Below, in pieces: positions 31,431 through 42,994 of a stretch of 64,000 bases of DNA. The DNA is from Candidula unifasciata. Lineage: Eukaryota > Mollusca > Gastropoda > Stylommatophora > Geomitridae. The first letter of the stretch is position 1. Every line of letters starts with the position of its first letter. The notes below the pieces were generated by a model, which was given only the letters and a program-made list of their open reading frames with translations, was not told the DNA's origin and did no database searches. The stretch spans positions 57,501 through 121,500 of the forward strand of contig CAJHNH020001131.1 of assembly GCA_905116865.2 (NCBI GenBank), written 5' to 3'. The position numbers and the translations under genes were made by a program.

Positions 31431-32300
31431 AAACCCTGTCTCGTTCTCTTTGTTCGCCAGTTGTTTTAAATCGTTTCTTTCAAACTGAGATATTTCAGTG
31501 GTGCTATGCCGTGTCTGGAGGCTTCTAGAACAATTCCTCTTGAAGTTAAGAAGCGTACCAGAACTAGAATGGTACCACCAAAAAATCCAGCTGAAGAGAT
31601 TCTGTCAATAGCAGCCATCTTCTTCTGCGTTCGCATGTGAAAGGGTTGTTCCTTCAATGTGTTGTGACTTAAAGCTAAGCTGCAATATCTACGCCTTTGC
31701 CACACACCATAGTCGATATCTGCAAACCCATTATTAGACGCCTTGTACAACATGCTTGTTAAGGGAGCAACAAGCTTATCCCACCCCCCCCCCCTTTTTT
31801 TTTTCTCTCCCCTACGCCAACACACCAATGGTTTGCCCCAGGAACCCACATAGGAAATGCAAGCTGCTATTGTCTGGACTGAGTTTATCCCCAGCTCTTG
31901 ATATTCTACTGACATTAACTTTACTTCTGTTGGGGCTTATGAATCCAGTGTCACAATTTAGATATACCAGATTAGAAAACACCTATGTGTTGACTTCCTC
32001 AACACTATACGCGTTATACCGTCTGGAAAGCGTTGTCAATTTTTTTTTAAACACAAAAATAAACAGATTAAAGACCATCTTTGCGCCAGTCAGGCATTTG
32101 ACATATGATGCTAGCTTCATATTTCCACATACCCGTCGGTGCTGGGTGGGTGCTGGGTGGGTGGGTGGGTCAATATCATCCACCCCATGAAGCTGGAATC
32201 GATTCTTGTTTTAATCCCACAGGGTACAACAGGCGACAGTTCATCCATCAATGACTAAGCTTTCGTGTGGCGCTGTTAATTATGTGTATCCTCAGCCGGT
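31431..32300. other. gene-free stretch with one undistinguished ORF
   Basis: A minus-strand frame of 149 codons (31915-31466) and a plus-strand frame of 144 codons (31756-32190) overlap each other. Neither has a recognisable domain. A C/T homopolymer block lies at 31783-31806, and (GGGT)n-like repeats lie at 32145-32170. Confidence 0.4.
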
Positions 32301-32310
32301 CTGTCTAGTG

Positions 32311-32360
32311 AACTTTCTACAGCTGCAGAGGAATGAGGTCAAGCCAAAAGACTAAGCATA
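32311..32360 (+). repeat. dispersed short repeat, copy 2
   Basis: Matches 1741-1790 ('tttctacagctgcagaggaa', 'gccaaaagacta'). Confidence 0.5.
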
Positions 32361-32639
32361 CATATTGATACCAATGAATGCATCTTTTTTTTTTTTTTTT
32401 AGCTTTGGGTGGTTAATCTTAAAGAGAACTATCTTCCAGTTATCTATACCAACACTCCTTCAGTGGCCTCTGAAACTAAACCAAAAGTGCACTTGACCAG
32501 TGAAGTCAAATGATACATTTGCATCAACAATTGCATAGTGCGTATATTCAATACACACCCGATCAATCTTAATTAACAGCGTCAACACAATGTCAATATT
32601 TAGAATGTTGATGAACATTTTCTAAAACGTACGGCAAAA

Positions 32640-32725
32640 TCAGGCTTGGTACTATGAACATAGTTGTCTCCGGCAAGGTTGATAAAGTACCAAATTTGTA
32701 GGAATCTACCAACTTCGGCAGCCCT
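32640..32725. mobile_element. right-end fragment of the CAGGGCTGCC MITE
   Basis: 'agtaccaaatttgtagga' and 'taccaacttcggcagccct' match the right terminus of 3207-3626. The left half is missing. Confidence 0.6.
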
Positions 32726-33524
32726 CCTAATAAAATAGATGTCTGATAAGAACCGACAGGTCATGTCTATTGTGTCAAAATAAATGTACTGTTTTCATGT
32801 GTCTTCTTCGGATCTTACTAAACAGACCACGACTCACAATCCTACTTTGCCAGCGGAAATATGTAGATCTCATACTGACGGTATCAATGTATACATTCAT
32901 TCCGACAAAACTTTCAACTCTCCAGACACAATATGGACCGGTCTCTTTGCCCTCACAGCCCATAGATCTCCCCCAATTGCAGCTGGCTACTACAAACATG
33001 GGACGTTGAGCATGATATGACACCTTATATAACTCCATCTGCTCCCTGGTGGTCGTGACCACGTTTTTAAATAGGATCACATCCTGTGGGCATATCCCTG
33101 GGTATTTCTAGCAGGCTTGTTTATGGCCTCTTTATATCCATCGCTGTCCAGAGGCGGCGACGGAAGAAAACATTAGGAATCATTATAATTGTCTAGGACG
33201 CTAAAGAGAAGCGCGAATTTATGTTATGGACCGAATCCTTCTAGTCGGCCCCTTTACGTCCCTTTTTGTGAATGTTCTAAAAAATACTACTGCTAAATTT
33301 GGTAATATTTTCATGACCCACTAATTTACCAGAATCTACATAAACTTTAAAAACATTTTCGATGAGGACGAAGATGATGATGATGAAACAGTGCTGGATT
33401 TAGGCATCTGCTGACTAAGCTGCAGCTTCGGGCCTAGCAATCTGCAGGGGCTTCAGCAAATTCCTATTTTTGCTCGCAAATGCAAATGTCTTTTACTAGA
33501 ATCTTCGAGCATTAAAGGCCTATG
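32726..33524. other. gene-free stretch
   Basis: Overlapping short frames on both strands at 32770-33080 (up to 101 codons) have no recognisable domain. Otherwise nothing seen. Confidence 0.4.
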
Positions 33525-34815
33525 GTGGACAACCTGCAATGAAATCAAAATAGCAATTGTGAAAGCGTATATTATTCCTGTAGCAACATATGTATGTGAG
33601 ACGTGAGCCATCTCCCAGCCCTAACAAAAGAAAGAATGTGCTTTTGAGCTAAAATTCTATAGAATAGAATAGAATACCAATGACAAAGAAGAGAAGAAAT
33701 ACTGAAATTTTACAAGATCTGAGCATCAAGGAACATTGGCTAATCTGGTAAACTGGTAATCCTAGTTTCAGCTTCATAGCAAACGGGTCACCCCACAGTT
33801 GCTCCGCTCCGGTGCTAACAAAAAACAAACGCCGCTCACAGTGTCACGCCATGCACTCAACTCAGAAGCTGGGCGACGAAACAACATCCTTCCAGTCTAC
33901 AAATGGAGCAAAAATGCAACGGCCACTGTCTGGCAGGAAAAAAAAACATTTGCCACGGCTTAAAAAAGAAGGTGGCCGTGCCTAGCGTCCATTTTGACCG
34001 GAAGCATTATATAAAGGTTAATAAACGGTCACCCCAGCAGTACCCTCATTATTAGCTGGGGAAGGGACTTAGGACATTACATCCACCAGCAGGCGTCGCC
34101 CCTACAACGACCTGCCTGCCATCGTTAACGACTGTTCACCCAACAGCCATGCAGTTCTTTGGCACGAAGGAGACACCTTGAACTTGGGTTTCGGACTGCC
34201 GACTCCCTACTAAGATGTTATTTTATGTTTTGTTATCACAATTGATGTCACTGCACATTAGGCATACCCATGCGTGCTCAGTTCTCCGAAGCAGCAGCCA
34301 CTCCAAAGTACTTCTACTAATTGTCCCCATAAGAAGCTGGTTATATTGTCTCCTTTCTCGGCCTCGAAGACGGCAAAGACGTGCATCACCATGCTTAACT
34401 CCCATGTCACGCAATCGTGTTAGTGTCAGGGATTCCTCATTCTCCACTAGCCCAGTTCGTATAGCGTTGACTATATCTGCTCTGTCCGTGCTTTTTTCAA
34501 CAATCATTAGTGCAGTGCTTACCAGTTGGTCTGCATTGGCTAATAAACAGCATCTTTCCTCGGAAGCTGACAAATGTTGGTCATTTCAAGAGCCATTGCG
34601 GACTGGAAAAAAATAATAGCAGAAGACACGGTGTCAGGAAGGAGGAGCAGGGCCCGACCAATACGAACATGGGCACAGGATATAAGTGACTCTTTGAATA
34701 CGAAAGTACACGAGGCGGGAGAGCTGGCGAGAGACCGAGCTTCTTTCAGACAAACAGTGATGAGAGCGACGCTCTGCAAAGGACCTGCTATATGATAATG
34801 ATGATAAGAATGATG
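33525..34815 (+). mobile_element. LINE-B relic split by an insertion
   Basis: The 5' piece (33525-33750) encodes, with stops, IIPVATYVCET and KKECAFELKFY, then a segment matching 'DLNIKEDWLI'. The 3' piece (34574-34800) continues in order with GHFKSHCGLEKIIAED, RPIRTWAQDISDSL and VHEAGELARDRASF, ending in a (GAT)n-like tail at 34793-34824. Between them, 33751-34573 is foreign. Comparison with the uninterrupted copy at 48815-49272 shows the two pieces are adjacent in the intact protein. Confidence 0.78.
34215..34573 (-). mobile_element. LINE-A-like C-terminal relic inside LINE-B
   Basis: A 116-codon minus-strand frame aligns with the LINE-A C-terminus: LTRLRDMGVKHGDAR parallels LARMADLGIKIGTAK, GTISRSTLEWLLLRRTEHAW parallels GTISHRTLGFILRGGSEHLW, and CLMC matches the CPEC pair. 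The frame opens in a short-chain remnant and stops in 'DNKT'. It is opposite in orientation to the LINE-B it interrupts. The remainder of the insert (33751-34214) is unidentified. Confidence 0.75.
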
Positions 34816-34829
34816 ATGATGACAACATT

Positions 34830-36070
34830 CAAGAAAAGTTTATACTATAATCTATGTGATTTTGCAAGCACATTCTCTGTTATTTCTTTTACAAAAAATG
34901 AAGCGACAATATATTCCCACTATCCATATATTTGAACAGTGTATGTATTACATGCTTATTTCAGATTAGTTGGTGTAATTTAAAATAGTAGGGGCCTCAG
35001 AACTTTATATAGATCATGGCCTCATCATTTCTACATCCGGTCCTGTGTCAAAGCTTGTGAAAAAAAAAAATAATCACCAGCAAAGGTAGCGGTACAGTTT
35101 GTATAGAGTTCTGCATTCTCTGGGAAAACGTTGCTGAACAGAAGCTGATGAAAGCTTCCACGACTTGGCAGAACGAATTAAACCTAGCACTGAGCCTGAG
35201 AATGTTGAAGTGCTGTGCTAAAGATGGACGACTTCAGACAACAAGACAAGACATGCATCAATGAGGGCGAAACCTGTTGCTGCTGTCACTGAAATGAATG
35301 AGGTGGTCGCAATCTTGACGACTTCTTTACGCTCGGTAACGAGTTCGGATCTCCGCTTGTCATTTAGCAGAGTGGGGAGTCAGTAATTATCCGCTCTTGC
35401 TCGATGTACGCGGGAAAATCGTGAAGATTCCCAAGTGGTCTCTAGGAACTCACGGTGATGTATCTTCAGGCCAACGCTACAAGGAACACGCCATTCGTTT
35501 GTATCTGTCAAACAAAATGTATTATCGGCTGTTTTCACAGATTTGGGAAAATGTAAAACTTTTACCCTGAACGATATTATTGAGCCAGGAAACAATATTC
35601 TCACAAGTTTACAGATCCCATGTTTGCTTGTGTATGTAGGGTTGTCAAGCAAACGGATGGCGATCTAAAGTGTGTCTGACTCCATACTCTAACACTGTCA
35701 GGATTGAGTGATTCACAAATAAGTTTGTGGATTACGTTATTCTAAGTAACTGGATGTATGCTAAGTTTAGTAAACTGGCTGTTTGTCAAGATTAGTTCTT
35801 GAATGTTCTCCTTCATTTACGTTTGTCATCTGTCGCTGGAAATCAGTCCAGTAGATTTTATGAAGGCCTTGATTCGTATTGCTGATATGGCATCGAACAG
35901 AAATAAACAGACAGAGAACACTCAAGGCCGTAAAACATTATATATAATAAACAAACAGAAATGTATTGACTGGCACTCGTTGAAATATGTAGAAATACAG
36001 AAAGCCACACTATTTAACATAAAGGGGCTTATTCATGTAATGGTAACCGTAGTTTCGATTTTGTTTTGTC
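34830..36070. other. gene-free stretch
   Basis: Frames of 90 codons (35652-35380, minus) and 107 codons (35803-36126, plus) show no domain. No transposon ends recognised. Confidence 0.4.
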
Positions 36071-36290
36071 TAGTGTATCTTCCATCTTGCTACACTGATA
36101 TATGGGTGCCGATCAATTTATGCTAGTTTTTGTTTATTGTATAGTGTATCTTCCATCTTGCTACACTGATATATGGGTGCCGATCAATTTATGCTAGTTT
36201 TTTTTTTTTGATTGTATAGTGTATCTTCCATCTTGCTACACTGATATGTGTGTGCCGATCAATTTATGCTAGTTTTTTTTATTGTATATA
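36071..36290 (+). repeat. 71-75-bp tandem repeat, 3 units
   Basis: 'tagtgtatcttccatcttgc' starts at 36071, 36142 and 36217. Units differ mainly in the length of the T-run after 'atgctag'. High identity suggests recent duplication. Confidence 0.9.
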
Positions 36291-36469
36291 ATCATATTGT
36301 GTTCAGGGAGAGGGGGGAGGGATAGACTCACTGTTTTGCCTAAATTAGATACCACTGGTCAAAAGACGAAGACATCGCATGCTAGCTGTAAACCACAACA
36401 CCTTGTGCCATCCGCTTTTTACAGGGCGAACGCAAGAGAAGAAAAAAACTGTCTTGTCAACTGGCGTTG

Positions 36470-37417
36470 CAGTCATGTTTCTCCACATGTTGCAGTCATG
36501 TTTCTCCACACGTTACAATCATGTTTCTCCACACGTTGCAGTAATGTTTCTCCTCATCTTACAGTCATGTTTCTCCACATGGTGCAGTAATGTTTCTCCA
36601 CATGTTGCAGTCATGTTTCTCAACACGTTGCAGTCATGTTTCTCCACACGTTGCAGTCATGTTTCTCCACATGTTCCACTCATGTTTCTCCACACGTTGC
36701 AGTCATGTTTCAACTCATCTTACAGTCATGTTTCTCCACACGTTGCAGTCATGTTTCTCCACATGGTGCAGTCATGTTTCTCCACATGGTGCAGTCATGT
36801 TTCTCCACATGTTGCAGTCATGTTTCAACTCATCTTACAGTCATGTTTCTCCACATGGTGCAGCCATGTTTCTCCACATGTTGCAGTCATGTTTCTCCAA
36901 ATGGGGCAGTCATGTTTCTCCGCACGTTGCACTCATGTTTCTCCACACGTTGCAGTCATGTTTCTCCACATGTTGCAGCCATGTTTCTCCTCATCTTACA
37001 GTTATGTTTCTCCACATGGTGCAGTCATGTTTCTCCACATGTTGCAGTCATGTTTCTCCACATGGTGCAGTCATGTTTCTCCACATGGTGCAGTCATGTT
37101 TCTCCGCACGTTGCACTCATGTTTCTCCACACGTTGCAGTCATGTTTCTCCACACGTTGCAGTCATGTTTCTCCACACGTTGCAGTCATGTTTCTCCACA
37201 TGGTGCAGTCATGTTTCTCCACATGGTGCAGTCATGTTTCTCCACATGTTGCAGTTATGTTTCTCCACATGGTGCAGCCATGTTTCTCCTCATCTTACAG
37301 TCATGTTTCTCCACATGGTGCAGTCATGTTTCTCCACATGTTGCAGTCATGTTTCTCCACACGTTGCAGTCATGTTTCTCCGCACGTTGCACTCATGTTT
37401 CTCCACATGTTGCAGTC
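36470..37417 (+). repeat. 23-bp tandem repeat, about 41 units
   Basis: The unit is close to 'tgcagtcatgtttctccaca' plus three bases. Variants are 'catgttgc', 'catggtgc', 'cacgttgc' and 'catcttac'. Since 23 is not a multiple of three, the array cycles through all frames every 69 bp, which is why three overlapping plus-strand frames of 361, 297 and 271 codons are all open. No one frame is favoured, so translation is unlikely. It is a minisatellite. Confidence 0.95.
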
Positions 37418-38501
37418 TCCAAAAGCTTGTCTCATTCAGATCATGTGCTGAAAGCTTTCCTTGACATGACAAGCGTCTGTTGACAATCTTCTCGGATGTC
37501 TGTATTTATCTTTTCCTAGATTAGGAAAGAAAATTCGAATTTATACATTCTAGTTTACCTGTTGCCATAATGTAGCTAAAGTGGCGACTGTCTGTTACTG
37601 AATTTTACAAGTTGTCTTTGTGTTTTTATTGTGTGTGAACGTCACTTTGGTGTGCAATGCGTTAACAAACCCAGGGCTTTGTGAGGCATGGGTGCAGAGT
37701 TGCATTCATGTTTGTGCTGATTAGTTGTGAAGGTAAACATCTGGTAAGAGTGATGCAGCTGGGAGCGGCGAGGGATTCTGGCTCGATGCACAAAGGAAAG
37801 GTAAAAACATATATTTTATCAGAATGCTACAGGCATTGGTATTGGAACTGCGCTGGCTGTTGAAGATGGGTACGGAGCGCTTATGGGAATACCCCGAGTG
37901 CTGTGATGACGGTTCTTGAATCAACTCAACTCAACATCTGGAGCCACTAGGAGAGAGTGGGGCATGAGCCACTTGGGGCTGGTGAGGAGGTGGTGAGGAG
38001 GTGGTGAAACCTGTGTAGCTTTACGTTCATGATGAGCTGGTGGAATCGCTATGGTCCATCACGGAAATTGTGGGATGATCATGTGGTAGAGTGAACCGGT
38101 CGCTTTCAGTCAGTCAAAGTGTTTCGATATGCGCGGTAATTGTTCATGTCCCCTCGGCGCACGGAGTTGTTGTGTTACAGTTTTAACAATACATTTTATT
38201 CGGTTGGAGCTCGTAAACTGTAAGGTTGAATGTATTAAATCATAAGTTTTACTTCAGAATGCTGTCACTATGATTTTCTAAACTAGGCGGTTGTGTCGAC
38301 TTCTTTGTGTTGGAGGCCTCGAAGTGCGGCTATGTGGCTCGCTGGTTGACGGGGCCTCTTTAAGTGCTGCAGAAGGTGCTGTGGTAACTTTGTGAGTGTT
38401 GACCAACGTGGAGTTGTGATAGGGAGGTATCAGGAATGCTGGTCGGTGGAGGACGGAAACCCTTAGTTCTAGGAATAGCCGGTGTTAACTCCAGGTTGGC
38501 C
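37418..38501. other. gene-free stretch
   Basis: No domain-bearing frame. The last ~50 bp before the (GAA)n array ('ccggtgttaactccaggttg') may be a LINE 3' end because LINE-C and LINE-D tails here are also (GAA)n, but no coding match was found. Confidence 0.4.
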
Positions 38502-38870
38502 AAGAAGAAGAAGAAGACGAAGAAGAACAAGAACAAGAACAAAAACAAGAACAAGAATAACAAAAACAAGAATAACACGAACAAAAAGAATAATAATAAG
38601 AAGAAAAAGAACGATAGCACGAAGAAGAAGAAACAGAAGAAGAAGAAGAAGAAGAAGAAGAAGAAGAAGAAGAAGAAGAAGAAGAAGAAGAAGAAGAAGA
38701 AGAAGAAGAAGAAGAAGAAGAAGAAGAAGAAGAAGAAGAAGAAGAAGAAGAAGAAGAAGAAGAAGAAGAAGAAGAAGAAGAAGAAGAAGAAGAAGCAGAA
38801 GAAGAAGAAGAAGAAGAAGAAGAAGAAGAAGAAGAAGAAGAAGAAGAAGAAGAAGAAGAAGAAGAAGAAA
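38502..38870 (+). repeat. (GAA)n/(AAG)n triplet array, about 370 bp
   Basis: An impure start (AAC, AAT and ACG interruptions to about 38632) is followed by a nearly pure AAG run to 38870 with one CAG-type interruption at 38795. Poly-Lys, poly-Arg and poly-Glu frames across it are artefacts. Confidence 0.98.
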
Positions 38871-39277
38871 GTGATGATTAAGAATAAAAAAATAAAAAAA
38901 AGAAGAATGTATTATAACCGTCCTAAATCCTCTCTGTCTGTAGCCACTGTAGGTTAAATATGCAAGGTGTTGTCTCCTGTCCTTTATGTACCCACACAGA
39001 CTCTCTTAAAGATTTCATGAATATCTTCATTCCTTCGTATCACAGGCTAATTTAGCTTTGAATTTCTGCAATGCTGTCATAGAATCAAGGAATGAATTCA
39101 TTTAATTATGTCAGCGCTTGTCCGAGGGTTTTATTGCGGACAAATGTATATGTACTAGAGGTACAGACATGGCTGCCAGCGGATATCCGCCCTGACCAAT
39201 TGATATGCTAAGGGCATGCGTAACAATTGCCAAACAAGTCTGGGATTGGCATCATAATTTTTTTTTTTTACTTTTCT
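38871..39277. other. spacer between opposite triplet arrays
   Basis: About 400 bp of unique-looking sequence with no gene recognised. Confidence 0.4.
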
Positions 39278-39438
39278 TTCTTCTTCTTCTTCTTCTTCTT
39301 TTTCTTCTTCTTCTTCTTCTTCTGCTTCTGCTTCTTCTTCTGCTTCTTCTTCTTCTTCTTCTTCTTCTTCTTCTTCTTCTTCTTCTTCTTCTTCTTCTTC
39401 TTCTTCTTCTTCTTCTTCTTCTTCTTCTTCTTCTTCTT

Positions 39439-39469
<31 letters not shown>

Positions 39470-39588
39470 GTCTTCTTCTTCTTCTGCTGCTGCTGCTGCT
39501 TCTTCTTCTTCTTCTTCTTCTTTTTCTTCTTCTTCTTCTTCTTCTTCTTCTTCTTCTTCTTCTTCTTCTTCTTCTTCTTCTTCTTCTG
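39278..39588 (+). repeat. (TTC)n triplet array, about 310 bp
   Basis: A nearly pure CTT run with TGC interruptions (39323-39345 and 39483-39498). On the minus strand it directly follows the LINE-D C-terminal coding region, so it is probably the expanded 3' tail of that LINE. Confidence 0.98.
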
Positions 39589-39905
39589 CCTTTCTAACCC
39601 GCAAAGGAGCATAGGCCCTCAACCAACTCACGCTAAGTCGTTCTATCCTTCGCCATTGCACTGAGCTCTCCCCATGTCCTCCCTATCTTTCTAACTTCAT
39701 TCTCCAACTCTCTTCTCCATGTGTTTTTGGCCTTCCCTTATTCCTATGTCCCATTGGGATCCAATGCAAAAACATTATAGTTATGCTGTTCTCCTGTTTT
39801 CTCAGTGTGTGTCCAATCCAGCGCCAGCGTCTTTTCCTCACCTCCTGTTCCACTGGAGCCTGTTTAGTTCTCTCCCAAAGCTGTTCATTAGTTATTTACT
39901 TTTAG
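39589..39905 (-). mobile_element. LINE-D relic: ORF2 C-terminal region
   Basis: Translating the minus strand from about 39890 gives [50 protein letters not shown] and LRAYAPLRVRKA, with small register changes. This is the widespread '[13 protein letters not shown]' LINE C-terminus. It passes straight into (GAA)n. Catalytic motifs are absent. The 3' untranslated region found in the copies at 1, 19380 and 46720 is missing here, pointing to a different subfamily or a deletion. Confidence 0.85.
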
Positions 39906-39998
39906 TGGTTTTGAATTGTTTTTGTTTTCGTCTCTTCTTGTTGCAGTAATTTGTCTGCCTTTCCATGTATCTGTATCTCTATCTCTGTATCTCTAGCT

Positions 39999-40000
39999 CC

Positions 40001-40046
<46 letters not shown>

Positions 40047-40053
40047 CTCTTCA

Positions 40054-40151
<98 letters not shown>

Positions 40152-40158
40152 ATGTATA
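39999..40158 (+). repeat. (CT)n, (GT)n and (AT)n compound microsatellite
   Basis: CT from 40003 to 40050, GT at 40054-40064, then alternating AT from about 40066 to 40151 with one GT interruption. The AT block is self-complementary and could extrude as a cruciform. Confidence 0.97.
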
Positions 40159-40361
40159 TGAGGAGTTGGGAAAGGGGTGTGTTTCTCTTCCCTTGAGAGA
40201 TGATACAATTAATAGCATATTGATGATAATAGGAATTACAGTTTTTCGTTTTTTTTTTAGAACAGCAATGATATGTCAGTTTTAACCCCAAGTATTTCTA
40301 TACGCACCTGTGAATATATCATACACCTAGAAGTACAGATTATAAGCTATGCCTTTGTTCT

Positions 40362-40440
40362 TCTTTTCTTCTTCTTCTTCGCGTTCACCGGCTGTAAACT
40401 CTGGCAGACGGTTCACGTTGTTTATCAGTTTCTGGATTTT
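40362..40440 (-). mobile_element. LINE-D 3' end tip
   Basis: (TTC)n is followed by 'gcgttcaccggctgtaaact' and 'ctggcaga', the extreme 3' end of LINE-D with its tail. The rest is missing. Confidence 0.65.
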
Positions 40441-40682
40441 AGTGGTTTTGTTCCAAAGTTGCTGTTCTTCCAGTTCAACAAATCTGGCATAGTTGTTAGC
40501 AGAATTCTGGTTTCTGGCCTCTCATACATCAAATAAATAAATTGTCATCTCTTACGATTTTGTTTACGCCATTCAGGGATCGGATGTATAATTTTAGAGC
40601 CACATTACATTGACCAAACAGCCTCGAGAGACGATGTGGTCAACGCCTTTGATTCTCTTCACATTTCCTGGTGGTTATCTGA
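40441..40682. other. gene-free stretch
   Basis: Nothing recognised. Confidence 0.4.
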
Positions 40683-41075
40683 TAGCCGTGTTAGGCTAGG
40701 CCATTTGGTAACCATGTTAGACTCGGCCATTTTGTAATCATGTTAGGCTGGGGCCATTTTGTAATCATGTAAGGCTAGGCCATTTTGTAATCATGTTAGG
40801 CTGGGGCATTTTGTAATCATGTTAGGCTGGGGCCATTTTGTAATCATGTTAGGCTGGGGCCATTTTGTAATCATGTTAGGCTGGGGCCATTTTGTAATCA
40901 TGTTAGGCTGGGGCCATTTTGTAACCATGTTAGGCTGGGGCCATTTTGTAACCATGTTAGGCTGGGGCCATTTTGTAACCATGTTAGGCTGGGGCCATTT
41001 TGTAATCATGTTAGGCTGGGGCCATTTTGTAACCATGTTAGGCTGGGGCCCTTTTGGTAACCATGTAAGGCTAGT
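40683..41075 (+). repeat. 27-bp tandem repeat, about 14 units
   Basis: The unit contains 'catgttaggctggggccatt' then 'ttgtaat' or 'ttgtaac'. The 27-bp period (nine codons) keeps a plus-strand frame open as MLGWGHFVI repeats and a minus-strand frame as NMVTKWPQP repeats. Edge units are diverged ('ggctaggcc', 'gactcggcc'), the centre is homogeneous, as expected from unequal exchange. Confidence 0.93.
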
Positions 41076-41639
41076 TTAACTTGTCAGCCATATTATGCTG
41101 GTCCACCTGGCAGCCATGTTAGCCTTGGTCGCCCTGTTAATGTCATTCAATGTTGTCTATGGAACACGGCCTGATGAAGTCAACCCCAAGACAGTAAGGC
41201 CAAACAGTCCAGTTTAAGCCTCAAGTGACTGAGCCTCCTGACGCTGCTACCATAGTCAACACGTTCCACTTTTTAGGTAAAGAGCGTGGGGTGGAGAAGG
41301 GGGGGGGGTCAGACAGAGGTTTCCCTCCCCCTCCCCAAGATGGTGGTGTAAACAACGCACGTGATTTCCGAATTGTTTTTAAAATGGAATAAAGTGCGAC
41401 TCTTTGATAATATGTGCTGTCAGAAATAAATCTGGAAGAGACTTCACACGTCGTTAGAGGAATTTTTCTTTTTTTATCTTTAAACACTTCTGCTCTGTAT
41501 ACGAAGCGGAGAAATGTAAACGATTTGCTAATCTGGTCAGAAGGGAAAAAATTAGCCAGCAGACAAAGAATCTTTGGCAAAGCACTAGTAAATTGTTTAA
41601 ACATTTGAGATCATGCATTTTTCTTGTGAGTCTTGAACT
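41076..41639. other. gene-free stretch
   Basis: A 127-codon minus-strand frame (41604-41221) has no recognised domain. G-run at 41300-41309. Confidence 0.4.
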
Positions 41640-42035
41640 CTCACTCAGTCACTGAGGAGAAAGATTGGAGCTTTTGAATTAACATGCTATAAACAAATTC
41701 TTAGAATACCATAGATCAGAAATAGGAAAAACATGGACATTCTGAACGAGTTGAACATCAGGCAGAACAGGCTCATAAACAGCATTCTGTCCCGAAAGTT
41801 GACGTATTTTGGCCACATCAAGCGTCATGGTGGCTTGGAAGAGACGGTGATGGAAGGTGCAGTTTGTGGAAGGCGAGGCAGGGGTCGATCACCGAGAAGA
41901 TGGGTACAGGACATTGAGGATGCATTGGCATTGAAAGCACATGGGGCCGGAGAGCTGGCTAGGGAAAGGGATACTTTCATGCGTGCTGTGAAGAGAGCGA
42001 CGTTCTGTAAAGGACTTGCTCATTGATGATGACAT
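41640..42035 (+). mobile_element. LINE-B relic, ORF2 C-terminus
   Basis: Plus-strand reading gives RKIGAFELTCYKQILRIP, a stop, then MDILNELNIRQNRLINSI, KLTYFGHIKRHGGLEE, GRRGRGRSPRRWVQDI and GAGELARERDTF, closing with CKGLAH and a stop. The 97-codon last part is open. It leads into (TGA/TAG)n-rich sequence that merges with the triplet region from 42030. The 5' limit is a truncation within the region after the reverse-transcriptase core. Confidence 0.82.
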
Positions 42036-42702
42036 AGTAGTAGTTGTAGTTGTATTAGTTGTAAATATAGCAGTTGCAGTACTTTGTAGTATTTGTTGTT
42101 ACAGTAATAGTAGTAGTTGAAGCAGCTGTCGTAGCTGTTTTAGTAGTTATTATAGTAGTAGTTATAGTAGCAGTTATAATAGTAGTAGTTGTAGTTGTAG
42201 CAATGGATGTGATAGTAGTTGTTGTTATTGTTCTTGTCATTGTTTTTGCAGAAGTAGACATAGTAGAAGCATAAGTTTGTATTTGTAGTATTAGTAGAAG
42301 TAGTAGAAGTAGCAGCAGTGGCAGCAGCGGCAGCAGCAGAAGTAGTTAAAGTAATAGTTGCCGTATTAGTAGTAGCTACCAGTAGTATTAATATTTACAG
42401 TAGCAGCAGCAGCAGCAGCAGTAGTTAAAGTAGTAGTAGTTGAAGTAGTAGTAGTAGCTACCAGTAGTAGTAGCAGCAGCAGCAGCAGTAGACGCAGCAA
42501 TAGCAGAAGTTGTTATTGTTGAAGGATTAGAATGTAGTAATTGTTGTAGCTGTTGAAAATGTAGGTTTAGTAGTTGTTATTTTTGTGGTACTTTTTGTTG
42601 TTGTTGCAGTAAAACTAGTAGTTGTTCTGGTGGTGTTAGTCGTGGTGGTAGTAGTAGCAGTAGCAGCAGCACAAGTAATAGTAAATGTAGTAGTTGTTGT
42701 AT

Positions 42703-42783
<81 letters not shown>

Positions 42784-42788
42784 GAGGA

Positions 42789-42838
<50 letters not shown>

Positions 42839-42960
42839 ATTTGTGGCAGTAGTTGAAGTTGCAGATGAAGAAACAGAAGAAGAAGAAAAAGGAGGAGGAG
42901 GAGGAGGAGAAGAAGAAGAAGAAGAAGAAGAAGAAGAAGAAGAAGAAGAAGAAGAAGAAG

Positions 42961-42994
<34 letters not shown>

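Noticed and set aside
31466..32190. Overlapping 149-codon (minus) and 144-codon (plus) frames
   Set aside because: They are antisense to each other, cross a C/T homopolymer, and show no domain, conserved start or splice context.
36379..37483. Cys/His-rich repeat protein of 271-361 codons
   Set aside because: The frame is open only because of the 23-bp satellite, and all three frames are equally open. The Cys and His residues do not follow any finger spacing independent of the repeat.
40066..40151. Promoter TATA box cluster or replication origin
   Set aside because: A pure AT microsatellite with no gene or other origin-like element next to it.
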